From positions 1-64,000 of the forward strand of contig ML996706.1 in NCBI GenBank assembly GCA_010356995.1: a DNA stretch of 64,000 nucleotides, given 5' to 3'. Shown in pieces: positions 10,671 through 21,310 of the stretch. The position numbers and the translations under genes are program-made. This DNA is from Trichodelitschia bisporula (lineage: Eukaryota > Ascomycota > Dothideomycetes > Phaeotrichales > Phaeotrichaceae). Numbering within the stretch: the first letter of the stretch is position 1; the number at the start of each line of letters is the position of its first letter. The notes beneath the pieces were generated by a model. The model searched no databases. It saw only the letters and a list, made by a program, of their open reading frames with translations, and was not told where the DNA came from.

Positions 10671-12676
10671 TGTCATGTCATGGAGATGTCGAAGCACGCG
10701 TGATACCCAGTTCGCGATGCATTTGAGCATTTGTTTCACGCAGCGGGGCGTTTTTTTGGGCGGGGAGCTTTTCACTTCGTTGTTTTGAACGGCCATTCTT
10801 GGCAGACCCGCACGGGCATGACGTTACGATGCTTTTTGGCGGTTATTTCAGCGGAGACTTGGGGAGAAAAAGGGTTGAGCACTCTGCTAGGGGCGTGGGC
10901 GAGGGCGAGAGCATGGCGGACAGCATTGGACTACAGTAGCTAGACGGATTCCAGCTCCGGCATATCAAGCGCGTTTACACGGCTTGTGTGCACGCTGCGG
11001 AACCGCGTTCATTCTTCCCTCCATTCCTGCCTCTTTTTTAGTGATCCCACGCCGCGTGCCCACACACGTACCCCGCCCCGCCCTGCTCTGTTGTGTCCCG
11101 TGCCGTATCTAGGAGCCGAGCAGAGGGAAAAATCCCGCGCGCGCGGGCCCACGGCCCGTCAGATGGGATGTGGCGGCGGGGAGGATGAGATGGGAAGGGT
11201 ACNNNNNNNNNNNNNNNNNNNNNNNNNNNNNNAGTGTCGTGCGATGTGAGATCGTGCGATGTGAAGGAGAGGGTGACACGAGAAGATGCGGTGAGAATGG
11301 ACTTGTGTCACACAGCGCGGAGGCGGGGCGTTTGGGGTGCGTTCGGTGGTGTTACGACGTGGAAAGCGATTGTGAGTGCGACGTACCGTATGGATGGGAT
11401 GATTGGGAGGGTGGGGATGGTGGGGTGATGTATGGTTTGGCTAGCTTCGTGGTGAGTTGTTTGAGCCCGGGTGGGTGAAGAGCGGGAAGTGATCCGGCAA
11501 TGTCTGGTTTGTTCTCTTCAGAGTGCGAAGAGTGTGACGTGGGGTTTGGCAGCGAGGATCTGAAGCTTGCCAGACGGAGTTTGGCGATGGAGTTTTCTGT
11601 CATGTTGAGAGTCTTCTCCGGGATGCTAACCGTATATATTCTGTCTCACCTCCCAGCAGCACCACCACAAACGAAGACAGGACACAATCAAACAGCAGTT
11701 TGATACAACCAACAAAAACACTGAAATAGCAAAAAGCTAGCCATCATCGGCTTACGAAAACCCCCTCTATACGAAACAATGCTTTAACAACCGTGAGGCG
11801 ATTTTTCTTGGGGAGGTCTCGAACGGGGGACCTAGGCATGTGGAGCAGCGACAGTGGACCGGCTGCCCATGCCGCTGGGCCATTCCATGCCTGCCCCCCT
11901 CCTACCGATAGAAGGACTTTGCGGCCAGGTAAACTTTATGGGGAATCCTGTTTGCTTTGGTCTGATCTATGACAGGGCCAATCACGCCGTCGGATTCCCG
12001 CTCTTGGCCCGGCAAGGCTGGATGCTGAGCGTACTCCCAATTGCCTCTCTTATGCCCGCGTCATGCGGCTGTTTGGCGCGCCATGGTCTGTTTGCCGTTA
12101 TCTGTCATGCGAGGGCATAAGTACCACACAATACCATCCTCTCCCTCTGGCGTCATGTTCTTGCTCACTGAGCCTGTGGGCATGGATCTTCCTTCCTTCC
12201 TCCTCGCTTTTACCCACCATGCTTCCATATATGGCCACTGAAGTTCCGCCAGCAAAATGTCAGAATAAAAACACAGTAGGCGCTCGAGCTTCTGATAATT
12301 CCGCAACAAGTACGGTAAACGTAGGAAGTGAGAGTCTCAACAACATCTGCTGTGTCCCATCACCGTTCCCCTGTCCATTGCTCCACTCTCAGCCGTCCCG
12401 CTAGTCTGTTCGAGGATCAGATGGAGTGTCTTGGCAAGCCTTGTCTCGACTACACTCATTCAACCACACCTGTCATCTCGAGCCATCCATCAACTCGTCA
12501 GTGGCTCGTCATCCGTCAATTCCTCATCCGCAACCCCATCTCCCTTTATGAACTCACATACGCCCCTTTCTCGCGCCTGAGCGGAACGGCTTCTTACTTG
12601 ACGCTCACACTCAGCATCTTCCGCCGGAAATAGAAGGCGGCACTAGCCTCGAAATAGACATGAATCAACCCCACCA
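10671..12676. other. Intergenic, 2.0 kb, with an assembly gap
   Basis: No supported gene. Thirty N at 11203-11232 break the sequence. A tRNA-like pol III promoter pattern on the minus strand at about 11806-11890 is treated in the findings. Short frames at 12328-12633 have no ATG-led domain. Confidence 0.4.
11203..11232. other. Assembly gap of 30 N
   Basis: Thirty consecutive N. The true length and content are unknown, and any frame crossing this point is meaningless. Confidence 0.99.
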
Positions 12677-13069
12677 TCACGCTATGGCGAGTTCATGGAC
12701 TACGGTACGGTAGTCGAGAAGTTGGACCATCTCGCTCCAGACCCGGCGGACCACGCCGGCACCGAGTTCGACAGTGCATATCACGGTCACTCCGTTTTTC
12801 TGGAGCTCCGGGGGTTTGAACCTGGCGAACATCCGAAGCGTATCCAGTAGTGGAACTTCGCAATGTGTTCCCCCCGCCGCATCATGAAAACATAAGACGA
12901 AGAAGATAATTCCGCCGCTCTCGTTGTGAGAGAAAAGAGCCGTGCAATTCGCATCCCGATCAGCCGCCTGTTTCAGCAGCGCTGCTTCCGCGCCCTGCAC
13001 AAGCGCGCGCACGCGGATTGAAGACTGAAGCTTCAGCGGTACGATAACGCTATCGGTTTTACGACGCAT
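12677..13069 (-). CDS. Hypothetical protein, 130 aa
   Basis: An uninterrupted minus-strand frame with an ATG start (complement of 13067-13069) encodes 130 residues beginning MRRKTDSVIVPLKL. Its amino-acid mix is balanced and resembles a soluble alpha/beta protein, unlike the Arg/Pro/Ser-rich chance frames around it. It has no signal peptide, membrane segment or domain I can name. It could be an exon of a longer gene or a relic. It lies about 600 nt from the gypsy relics, so an element origin is possible but not shown. Confidence 0.35.
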   Translation of the reverse strand: MRRKTDSVIVPLKLQSSIRVRALVQGAEAALLKQAADRDANCTALFSHNESGGIIFFVLCFHDAAGGTHCEVPLLDTLRMFARFKPPELQKNGVTVICTVELGAGVVRRVWSEMVQLLDYRTVVHELAIA

Positions 13070-13654
13070 CTGCTAGGTGTGCTAGGTGCGATGGACGAGC
13101 AACGCATTCACTCAGCGAACGCTTATATTGCCCATTCGCAAACTTTGACTCGCCGATCCGCATCGAGCTCGATTCAAGATATTCCTGCGACGCTCAAGTA
13201 CATTATTCCCACGAGAGCCTCTCGGCAGAGTCCCCCTCTCCGGCTCACACCGAGAGGTTATGAGCCCTGGCTGCTCCGCTGTAGGTTGTCTTGGAAGCCA
13301 GCCCCTATTCAAGGCGGGGAACGCAAAGGTCAATCCCGCAAGCCTGTGCGAAGGAGATATGGTCATACTTTCGACGCGCAATCAACGATGAGCCGCGATT
13401 GTCCTGTATGGGACCGCAGTACAGGCAGCCCACGGGTAGGAACAGTAAGTCATTACCCTTTTTTGCTCGACTTCGCTAACCAGCATAGTGCCGCTTCTTG
13501 TCACTATAGCGACTGCTCTCCTGCTCTCATCCTATCTTCTCGTTGGCCCGCTGCGGGAAAGATGGGATCGATGCTCCTCAACTCCAATGGATTTCCGAAT
13601 TCCCTGGGACTAGACATACGCAAGCCCAGCCATCTGCATCCCAAGTACTTTTTA

Positions 13655-13829
13655 CCCCTCCCCTCCCGCAGGATCTTGCTGACGAAGGCCTGGAACACCG
13701 CCGGAGCATTAGTCAAACCAAAAGGGGCAATACTGTACCCAAAAAGGCCTCCGCGTACACGAAAAGCCGTTTCCATCTCGTCGTCTTCCCTGATAGGGAG
13801 CCGGTAGTTGGCTTCTCAGATACCGAACT
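13655..13829 (-). mobile_element. Ty3/gypsy reverse transcriptase relic (minus copy)
   Basis: Read on the minus strand, this piece resembles the part of the Ty3/gypsy reverse transcriptase around the conserved FGLTNAP block and the following helix. It is a short fragment: no protease, RNase H, integrase or LTR is visible beside it. The element is broken and old. It lies head to head with a second, differently diverged copy of the same region on the plus strand. Confidence 0.75.
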
Positions 13830-13830
13830 C

Positions 13831-14012
13831 AGTGAAGATCTTCGCGGTCCGAGAAGCCTACCACCGGCTCCGCATCAGAAAAGGCGACGAGTAAAAAACG
13901 GCTTCTGGCATACGCTATAGCCTCTTTGAGTACACTGTTGTCTCCCTTTGGTCTGATTAATGCTCCAGCGGCTTTCCAGGCGTTCGTCAACAAAATCTTG
14001 CGCGAGGGGTGG
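13831..14012 (+). mobile_element. Ty3/gypsy reverse transcriptase relic (plus copy)
   Basis: This is the same reverse transcriptase region as the adjacent minus-strand relic, on the opposite strand and starting about where the other begins, so the two form an inverted pair around 13830. It is clearly broken, with several disruptions, and has no flanking element domains or recognisable LTRs. The two copies differ at many positions, so they probably come from different elements or an old duplication. Confidence 0.7.
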
Positions 14013-14919
14013 GATTGTGGGAAGGAGAACCATGAGAATTTCCAGGGCTGAAAGGAGAAGCGCCCGAAGGCAAAGAGCAGGAAGAAGCATGCGAAATCTG
14101 AGCACCGAAACTGACGGTGAACAGCTCTCTGATTTACCCGGACTAGTGAGATCGGCGATGTTTATATTCTTCCGTGTAGGGATGGGATCTGATGCCTTCG
14201 CTCCCTCCCGAGCACCAAACGACGATCAACACGACAGCCTGCTAGGTGCCAGTCGACCGCCTGGACGTCGACGGGGAAGAGCATCGGGGTTATAACCGTT
14301 TCGACGGAGGCCAGCAGGATGACCAACGGGAGATAACGAACAGAGTGTGTTGTCTTATATCGATGATGGGCTGGAATGTGCCATTCAGGGCAGACAGAAG
14401 CAGGCGCGGGTAGGGCTGCACACACATCGCCATATTTAGATAAGTCAGATAGAAGCCATCTATACAGTAAACCCGCCCGATTCTGGCGTTCCCACCAGTC
14501 ACGATCCGTAGGGGCTTACAATGTTAACTAATCCGACAGTCAGCGTTCCGGGCAACTCATGTCAGCCCTTCTGGAACGAAGTGACGTGCGTAGAAAAACG
14601 CAAGCCTATGCGCGGCTGATCGCGAACGCGGTGTTCATATTCCTCAGGTACTCCGTCAATCAATAACGCCCACCTCATTTCTTGCCATCTCTGTGGTGCT
14701 CGCCCCATGCTGAGCCATTCGCTCGCTCGACCGCGGGAGCGGAACCAGGAGCGGGCCGAGCACCGTCGCGGCTCGGTCCGGGAGCCGCTCTCATCCGCGC
14801 AGACAGCACGGCATCACGAGCACCATCTTCAGGCCTAGGTACCAAAATTTGCTACAAACCCAACGCCATACCCATCCTAACCGTTCAATCTCCCGTCCCC
14901 TCCCCTACCAACCCTTCCC
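14013..14919. other. Intergenic, 0.9 kb, no gene seen
   Basis: No convincing frame. The left part may still be decayed retroelement sequence. The right part, from about 14860, is the C-rich 3' flank of the minus-strand glycosyltransferase-like gene. Confidence 0.4.
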
Positions 14920-16839
14920 TCATCCTTCTTCCCGCAGGCAAAACATCTCCCCAACCCCCAAACCCCCGACCGGCCCCACAACCTCCCCCTCCGCACACTT
15001 CGCCGTCACCCATTCCTCCCTCCTAACCACATCCCCGCCAGCATAACCAACCCATCTCTCTTCCCCGTCCTCCTCAAGCAAAGCATCCAAAGCCCCGCCG
15101 TGCTCCCACCGAGGTCCCAGCCTCCCTTCACTATCTCCATCTCTCTCCAACAGTGTCACACTTCCCCGCCCAGCAGGCGGATACAGCGCCGCCCACCCCT
15201 TCCCATCCCACAATTCCCTCGCATCCCGTAACCACGCCGCCTCGCCTGGCTCCAACTTCGGCACAGCGGTGCCATTCCCCCTCAGCCTCGCGCCGGGCGT
15301 ATGCCTCAGCAACGAATAAGCCTGCAGCGCACGCCACGCGTCGCCAAAGAACAGCATGCCGTCTGCTGTAGGGGCTTGGAAGAAGAAAGCCGGTCGTGCC
15401 GTGGAAGCCGACGGAACCGCGGATTTGGCGTCGCTGTGCGCAGTGGCGGTTCCTTCGCCGTGGCCCCGCCCGAGCCAGCTCTCGTTCAACCCCCTCGGCG
15501 GCGCAAGCGCAACACCCGCCGCCCACCCCTTAAACCGATTCAACCCATCAAATCTCAGCCTCAATGTTTGATAAGCCACCCAGTAATACCACCGTCTATC
15601 CAGCCTCCCATCGCACGGGAAGATGAGCACATGCCCATCCTCCCGTTCCGTAGGAAAAACCTCCAACACCCCCTCCCCACCATCCCGGCCCTTAACCCGC
15701 CGCTTAATCACTAGACCCGACTGCATCCTTCCGCCCATATCCCGCGCCTCCCTCACAGGGGGCCAGACAAAATTTCCCGCAATCTGCAGCACATCCTCGC
15801 CCACATCCGAGTCGAGGTCAAGCGTGATACGGGGTGGATCAAGCCCCGCGTACTCCGCCTCGTATAAGCTCGTCAACAACCGCACCAAGCCCGGCGCCCT
15901 TCGCGGAACCCGGATGACAACCTCAACCGCCAGGCGTGACCACGCCGCGAGCGCTGCACCGGGCAACCTTGCCACCCACTGCAGATTCTCCGGCTCATGG
16001 CGCGGAACACGAATCACAGACCACGAAAACCTCGCCGCGCGAAACAGCAGCGGCCTCGCAAACCACGTATCCTCCTCCCGCTCCGGCACCGGCCTATCCC
16101 AATCCCCACCACCCGCCTGCCCGGCCGCCTCCTTCGGCGGACTCACGACCACCGCCACAGGAGAGACATAGCTCTGCAGCATCTCAAGCGCCATCGCTGC
16201 CGCCCTTTCCGCGCGCTCGTCGGTGGAGTACGCCGCCCAGTCGGGCCGCGCGTCGTGCCATATGGCGGGACAGTCGGCGCGGCGGATGTTGTTCAGCTGG
16301 AGGAGGGTGGGGAAGTGCAGGTCGTCCCGCGAGAAGAGGGCGATGTGTACTGTGTTCAGGCGGCGGAGGGCCATGGCGCAGGCGAGGGGGAGGAGGGTGG
16401 AGAGGCTGGCGGGGGAGGAGGCGGCGACGAGGATTGCTGGACGAGGGGGGTGGGGTTGCGGGGTTAGGAGGGTGGTGCGGAGGGAGTGGAAGCGTGGGGG
16501 GCCGGAGTGGTAGTGTTTTGAGAGCTGGCTGGGTGGTGGGCGTGGAGGGGGGCCGGTTGGAGGGAGAGGTTCGATGTCCGGGTCGAAGTCTGCGGGGGCG
16601 GTGCTGGTGGGGAGCAGGGCGTAGCCGATGCATGCCAACAGCACGAGGAGGAGGAAGCGGCGGCGGCGACGGTTGGCAAGGGTTGCGCGGTAGAGAGGCC
16701 GGAGGAGAGAGGGCGTGTGGTTGTAGTGGGAAGGCGTTCGGTGGTGGTGGTGGATAGGCGATGGATAGGGCACGTTGAGGTAGCCCTGCGGCCGATGATC
16801 ATCGTCCTTCTTCCCCATCTCCGCATCATGCCCAAACAT
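14920..16839 (-). CDS. Type II membrane protein, fungal glycosyltransferase 2-like
   Basis: A single minus-strand frame stays open from 16974 to the stop at 14920 (684 aa from the first ATG). I prefer the ATG at 16839 (639 aa) because MFGHDAEMGKKDDDHRP looks like the start of the family as I remember it; the ATG at 16974 is the alternative. A short cytoplasmic tail rich in His/Arg is followed by RRRRR and one hydrophobic segment (about residues 107-121 counted from 16974), typical of a Golgi type II anchor. A Pro-rich stem and a long luminal domain follow, with a Rossmann-like start (PAILVAASSPAS) and later acidic patches (DLDSDVGED; PCDGRLDRRWYYW). The predicted role, transfer of sugar in the secretory pathway, rests on topology and remembered annotation, not on a clear catalytic signature. 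Confidence 0.65.
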   Translation of the reverse strand: MFGHDAEMGKKDDDHRPQGYLNVPYPSPIHHHHRTPSHYNHTPSLLRPLYRATLANRRRRRFLLLVLLACIGYALLPTSTAPADFDPDIEPLPPTGPPPRPPPSQLSKHYHSGPPRFHSLRTTLLTPQPHPPRPAILVAASSPASLSTLLPLACAMALRRLNTVHIALFSRDDLHFPTLLQLNNIRRADCPAIWHDARPDWAAYSTDERAERAAAMALEMLQSYVSPVAVVVSPPKEAAGQAGGGDWDRPVPEREEDTWFARPLLFRAARFSWSVIRVPRHEPENLQWVARLPGAALAAWSRLAVEVVIRVPRRAPGLVRLLTSLYEAEYAGLDPPRITLDLDSDVGEDVLQIAGNFVWPPVREARDMGGRMQSGLVIKRRVKGRDGGEGVLEVFPTEREDGHVLIFPCDGRLDRRWYYWVAYQTLRLRFDGLNRFKGWAAGVALAPPRGLNESWLGRGHGEGTATAHSDAKSAVPSASTARPAFFFQAPTADGMLFFGDAWRALQAYSLLRHTPGARLRGNGTAVPKLEPGEAAWLRDARELWDGKGWAALYPPAGRGSVTLLERDGDSEGRLGPRWEHGGALDALLEEDGEERWVGYAGGDVVRREEWVTAKCAEGEVVGPVGGLGVGEMFCLREEG

Positions 16840-16974
16840 GCCGAACCAGCCGCGCCACGAGCCGCTTGTCAGTAACGAGTGTGTATTCGCGCTTCGAAAA
16901 GGGAGCCAGCTTCGCTGATGACTCGGTTGCGTGTCCGCGGTTACGCGCACGCGGCTGCGCGAGCGTCGAGACAT

Positions 16975-18406
16975 GTACGCATTGCCGATGGCTTATAGTG
17001 GTGCGAATGCAGAGTATCTGTCCACAGGGTGGGGCGTGAATCGCTATCTCGCGAGCGCTGCTGGTACGCGCTCGTTGCGCGAGCTCGCCGTCGCCGTCGT
17101 TGAATCCGCACAATTCGGCGACCTGCACCCATTAGCCACCGAATCCACCCCGACTTCACACACTCACTTCGCTCCAACCTCAGCAGCCTGTTCTCCAGCT
17201 CCCCAGCAAGCCTCCCGCCTAGACTCCCAGCCGCCAAAAAGCTTGCCCCCCAACCACTTCCACGTCTCAAGTAGATTATACAACTTCCCCACACAGCGGG
17301 CGATCAATCGGGCGCGGAGATCCACGCTAGCGTCCGGGCGGCTAGGCTTAGATCAAGTCCCAGCGCTGAGCGATAGGTGGCGGCTATAAGATGGATATGA
17401 TGGGCGAAGCAGATGAAAGATCGCCAGCCGTCGTCGACGTCGGCGCCCACCAACCCCCCCCCCACGCTTGGCGGTACGTCGCAGGAACACTTGGCCGAAG
17501 GGAAACCCCACGGGTGGGGCAAGAACGAGTGCTCGCGGATTCCCTTACCCATTACCACCATTGCCATAAACCAGTTCCATCAGGTCAAGGGATGCCGGGA
17601 AAGGAATGCGGGAAAGGAATGAAGTCGGGATAAACATCAGCCTTACCCCGCAGTAAGCAACGCGGTCGACGCGCTAGGTAGACACGCGTCCGGGCATTCC
17701 GCATGGGCTATCGGTTTTGTCTATGTCTGGATGTCTATCCCTTGCGTGCATCACTCGGGCTGATGGAAGTATGGGCTTGACACGGGTAAAAGGCGACGGT
17801 GTGAAGTGAAGACTTGAAAAAAGACGTTGAAGAGAAGCGAGTCGAGAGGCTCTTCAGAACACATTCACGATGTCCTCCGATGCTCCTTCATCATGAGCAC
17901 ATTACGCGCTCCTTCCAAGTGACATGCGCCCTCCTAACATAACAATGCTCCTGCCTCAAGTCGCCATCACAGGCCTGCATTTGCATCACGAAACGCGCAT
18001 TCAGCACCAGTAGGTCTCCCTCTGCATTCCCGCTACACAACATCTAGGTATGACCACCGCCGCCACAGAAGGGGCATACATCCCACCACTATCATACACC
18101 ACTGCCCCTCCCACCAACTCATCATCCAAAAAAAAAAAAAACTCCAACATCAGTTAGTTGAGCTTGTGAACTCGCTATATACCCAATCCAACAAAAACGC
18201 CAGAAACTCCTCTTTTGCACCCCAACCAACCACCCACAGCATCATCGTCACCAAAAAAAAACCCCCGCCGCTTTGCCGCGGGCACCAGGCAGCGTCTGCC
18301 AAGAAATTAAGTTTAGGCTGTAGCAGTCTGTATAAGATGCTAGTAAAACTCCAAAGATCAAGAAAGATTGCGAGTAGGCCGTGATCGTTCCAAGTGCTCG
18401 GCCAGT
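16975..18406. other. Intergenic, 1.4 kb, no gene seen
   Basis: No supported gene. A run of about 13 A (18129-18141) and a run of 9 A near 18253 are the only marked simple sequences. The stretch at about 18140-18406 is probably the 3' UTR of the minus-strand GT34 gene. Confidence 0.4.
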
Positions 18407-19748
18407 CTAAAAGCCTGCCACAGGGGGCGGGTTGTCGTGTGTCTCAAAGTATGCCATGAGGGTCTGGATGAGGGCAGCATTTTTCTGGCACCAAAATCAG
18501 CACAACCATCCCAAAAACCAAAAAAAAAAAACCCGCAGACTCAAAACTCACCTCCTCAGTCTCATTGACCAACTTCTCCAACGCATCCGGCTCGTCCGTC
18601 CTCCCGCTCGTCGTCGCCGCCTTCTTGAGCTCCGCATACTTATCGCGGAACTCCTCCGCCAGCGCCTTCGTCTCCTCATGCTGCATGCCAAACTGAATCG
18701 GGTCGGCGCCACGGTTAACATTGCGCTCGAAGCCAATGAGCACCTTGTCGGCGCGGCGCTTGACATTCCAGAAGCGCTTGATTTCCTCGGGATACGGGGT
18801 CTCGCTCAGCGGGCGGTTATACATGGGCTTAACGCCGGGCATGACATCCGACTCGAGCACGCGCATCCACTCATAGATATGCCACTTGTAGTCCGGGTGC
18901 GGGAAGTGGCTGAGCAGCAGGCCCGGCTGCACCTCGTGCAGGTTGTAATAGTAGGCGTTGAACCACTTGCGCGGCACGTAGATGGAGTGCTTGATGAAAT
19001 CCTTGTCCGTCTCGGTGAGGCGCGCGAGGATGCTCTGCTCCTCGAAGGTGTAGTCCTCGTTCGGGTGGTAGTGCTTGTACGTCATGGTGCGGGTCAGGAG
19101 GTCGAGCGACCAGCTCGTGACGCGCAGCATGAACACGCCTGCGTTCAATCCGTTCCAGTCGCGGCCTGCCATCCAATGGATGTGCGAGAAGTCGCTCGGC
19201 GGCTCGAAGATCTCGAGCGGGATTTCCTGGTTCATGATGATGGAGTCGACGTCAAAGTAAAACAGCCACTCAACGCGCTCGTCGGCCGGCTTGAACAGCT
19301 CGTTCAGCAGCACGTCCATGATGAACGCGACCTTGTTGAACATGCCCTCAGCCGCCGTCTCGCGCGCCATATACAGCGGGTAGCCGTGCTTCTCCGCATG
19401 CTTGACATGCGTGTCCAGCGCGCGCTCGTACAGGATGTCCTCGAAACCGCTGGCGATGGCAACCTTGGCGAAGCGCGGCTTGCGCACCGGATTCGGCGCC
19501 GGTAAATACTTGACAGTACCGTTGCCGGGCGGCACCGTTTTGTTGTACTTGGCAACGGCCTCGTCCATCGACATGTGCGGCATGGAGCCATCGCTGCTTC
19601 CGCCCCAAGGCAGGTGGACGCACAGCAGGACAAAGCCGGCGAAGAGGAGGAAGGCGAGGAGGGGCTGGTGGTGGCGCACGATGGTTGAGATGCGAGAGCG
19701 GACGGCGGCGCGACGGAAGTCGTCGAGCTTGAGCTTTTCGCGGTCCAT
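18407..19748 (-). CDS. GT34 family mannosyltransferase, Mnn10/Mnn11-like
   Basis: Exon 1 is 19748-18552. A 67-nt intron (GTGAGT...GGTGCCAG, 18551-18485) and a 78-nt last exon (18484-18407) give 424 aa. Without the splice the frame runs into a hydrophobic tail unlike the family. The protein is type II: a basic N-terminus, one membrane span (about 29-46), and a luminal GT34 domain with FYFDVDS carrying the DxD metal/nucleotide-sugar motif at 166-168, followed by the typical HWMAGRDWNGLNAGVF, WFNAYYY and LSHFPHPDYK blocks. In yeasts GT34 members are Golgi alpha-1,6-mannosyltransferase subunits (Mnn10, Mnn11) or alpha-1,2-galactosyltransferases (gma12/gmh). Which one this is cannot be told by eye, so no symbol is given. 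It lies in the same orientation as the glycosyltransferase-like gene at 14920. Confidence 0.88.
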
Positions 19749-21228
19749 GACGGGGGGGCTGTGGGGGAAGGAGCGTGAGGTAAATGAGTGTGGTGGGTGT
19801 GGTGGGTGTTCTTGTTGTCAGGCTGTGAGGGTGAGTGGAAAGAGTGAACAGCAGCGGTATTAGGAGGAGAGCATTTGCGGCGAGTCGTCGCACAAGGGAT
19901 GAGACGCGAGTCTGAGGAATGCAAAAAGAGTTGATCTCTTGAGAGGAAAGGAAAGATGGATGGGGAGAGAGGGAAGAAAGGGGAGAGAAGAAGGCTAGAG
20001 GAAGACGAGAAGGGGGATCGTGGGGAGAATGGGATGAGATGTAGGCGACACGAAAGGCTCCCGTCCCGAATCAGTACAAGAACAAGGGGCTTCTGTGAGC
20101 GACTGCTGTCATGAGAATGCCGGGACTTTTCTCTCCTCTCCAAATTCCTCTCTCCCCATTCCTCCGTCTCTTCCCCCTCCCGTGGGCGAAGCTCAACTGG
20201 CCTGGTCGCCGCCTCCCTGCCATGAAGCCGCTAGCTGCACGCCCATCACCGGAAGTAGCTAGCCCAATGAACCCCTCGGCCCTGCTTGCACCTTCGACAA
20301 GGCGGCCGCGGAGACACCAAGTCTCTTGACAGTCTTCGCAACCCTTTGTCAGAACGGTGACACTTCTAACGGGTATGCCACAGTACTACAGCCTCATAAC
20401 CGCAGTAACTACAGCAATAGCAAAGATACCAAAAATCCCATCCTTAACAGACCGCACTCGCCCTGCCATCCTAAAAACAGGGTCTTCCAGGTCCCCTTGG
20501 CTCTCGACCGCAGCCCTGGCCCCACCCTCCCCCCGCGCCAAAGCGCCTTGGGGCGAGTCGCGCAAGCCATTGGCAGCTGAGCGCGGGGAGGGAGGGGCTA
20601 AGCGGGCTAAGGTCGCTTCATGATCTCGCTTTACGAAAGAAAGGAGACTACGGTACCGCGGGAGCTCAGGAGGTACGGGTACCGCCGGGGCTGCCATGTG
20701 AAATGTACCGCGTGCATGAAAAGCTGCTCCTGCGCAGGATGCAGTGCATCTGATGCATGCGTTTTCCGCCGTTGAGTCGGAGTGGGAAATCAGGCTGCTG
20801 GGACGCGGCCTCCTCCGCTGCGGTGATGTGTCCGGAGTGATGCTGATCAACCCGCTCAACGCCGTCATCGTGCACCCTCATCCCTTCGCCGATCGGCCTG
20901 CCCTCCATCAACGTCCCGGAGCCCTCGGGATCACGACACCTTGTCACCGCGGCCGCCGCCGCTACTGCCGTGATATCACCCGTGTCCTGTGCTGCCTGCC
21001 GAAGCGCAACTGCAAGCCAAGTGCAGCATTCAGAGCCGCGTGCCCTTGTGGTTAGCTCCCAGATGCATGCCAGCATCATCACCTTCACCGCACCCGCCCT
21101 CCTTATCCCACCGCCTATCGCCTATCGTCAGGTACCGCGATCCTTCCGATCCGTTAGGTACCGCTACTTCTTAGTCCCTTCATGTATCAAACACCAAAAA
21201 TGCTCGCCATCAAGCCCGTGACACACAA
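19749..21228. other. Intergenic, 1.5 kb: GT34 promoter side and palindrome-rich stretch
   Basis: The first 350 nt are the CT-rich (minus strand) leader of the GT34 gene. From about 20640 onward the sequence carries repeated GTAC-centred palindromes (see findings). No coding frame is convincing. Confidence 0.4.
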
Positions 21229-21310
21229 GCCCTCATGGCTCAGGGGTAGAGCGTCGCACTCGTACACTCGTACAATGCGAAGGTCCGTCGTTCAAATCGG
21301 CGTGAGGGCA
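21229..21310 (+). tRNA. tRNA-Thr (CGU), 10-nt intron
   Basis: The acceptor GCCCTCA pairs with TGAGGGC. The D arm is GCTC/GAGC. The anticodon stem TCGCA/TGCGA encloses 17 nt with anticodon CGT. The T arm is CGTCG-TTCAAAT-CGGCG with one G-U pair. The extra 10 nt (21265-21274) are an intron after position 37. A T run at 21318-21324 terminates pol III transcription. The intron and loop together read CTCGTACA twice plus A, so the intron repeats the anticodon loop. Confidence 0.93.

Noticed and set aside
15936-16757. Long plus-strand frame rich in Arg/Gly/Ser
   Set aside because: It is antisense to the much better supported glycosyltransferase-like gene and is a shadow of its GC-rich codons.
18432-19505. 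357-codon plus-strand frame
   Set aside because: Antisense shadow of the GT34 gene, whose minus-strand product has clear family motifs.
20386-20868. Minus-strand frame of 160 codons upstream of tRNA-Thr
   Set aside because: No domain, mixed composition, and it lies in the palindrome-rich intergenic stretch.
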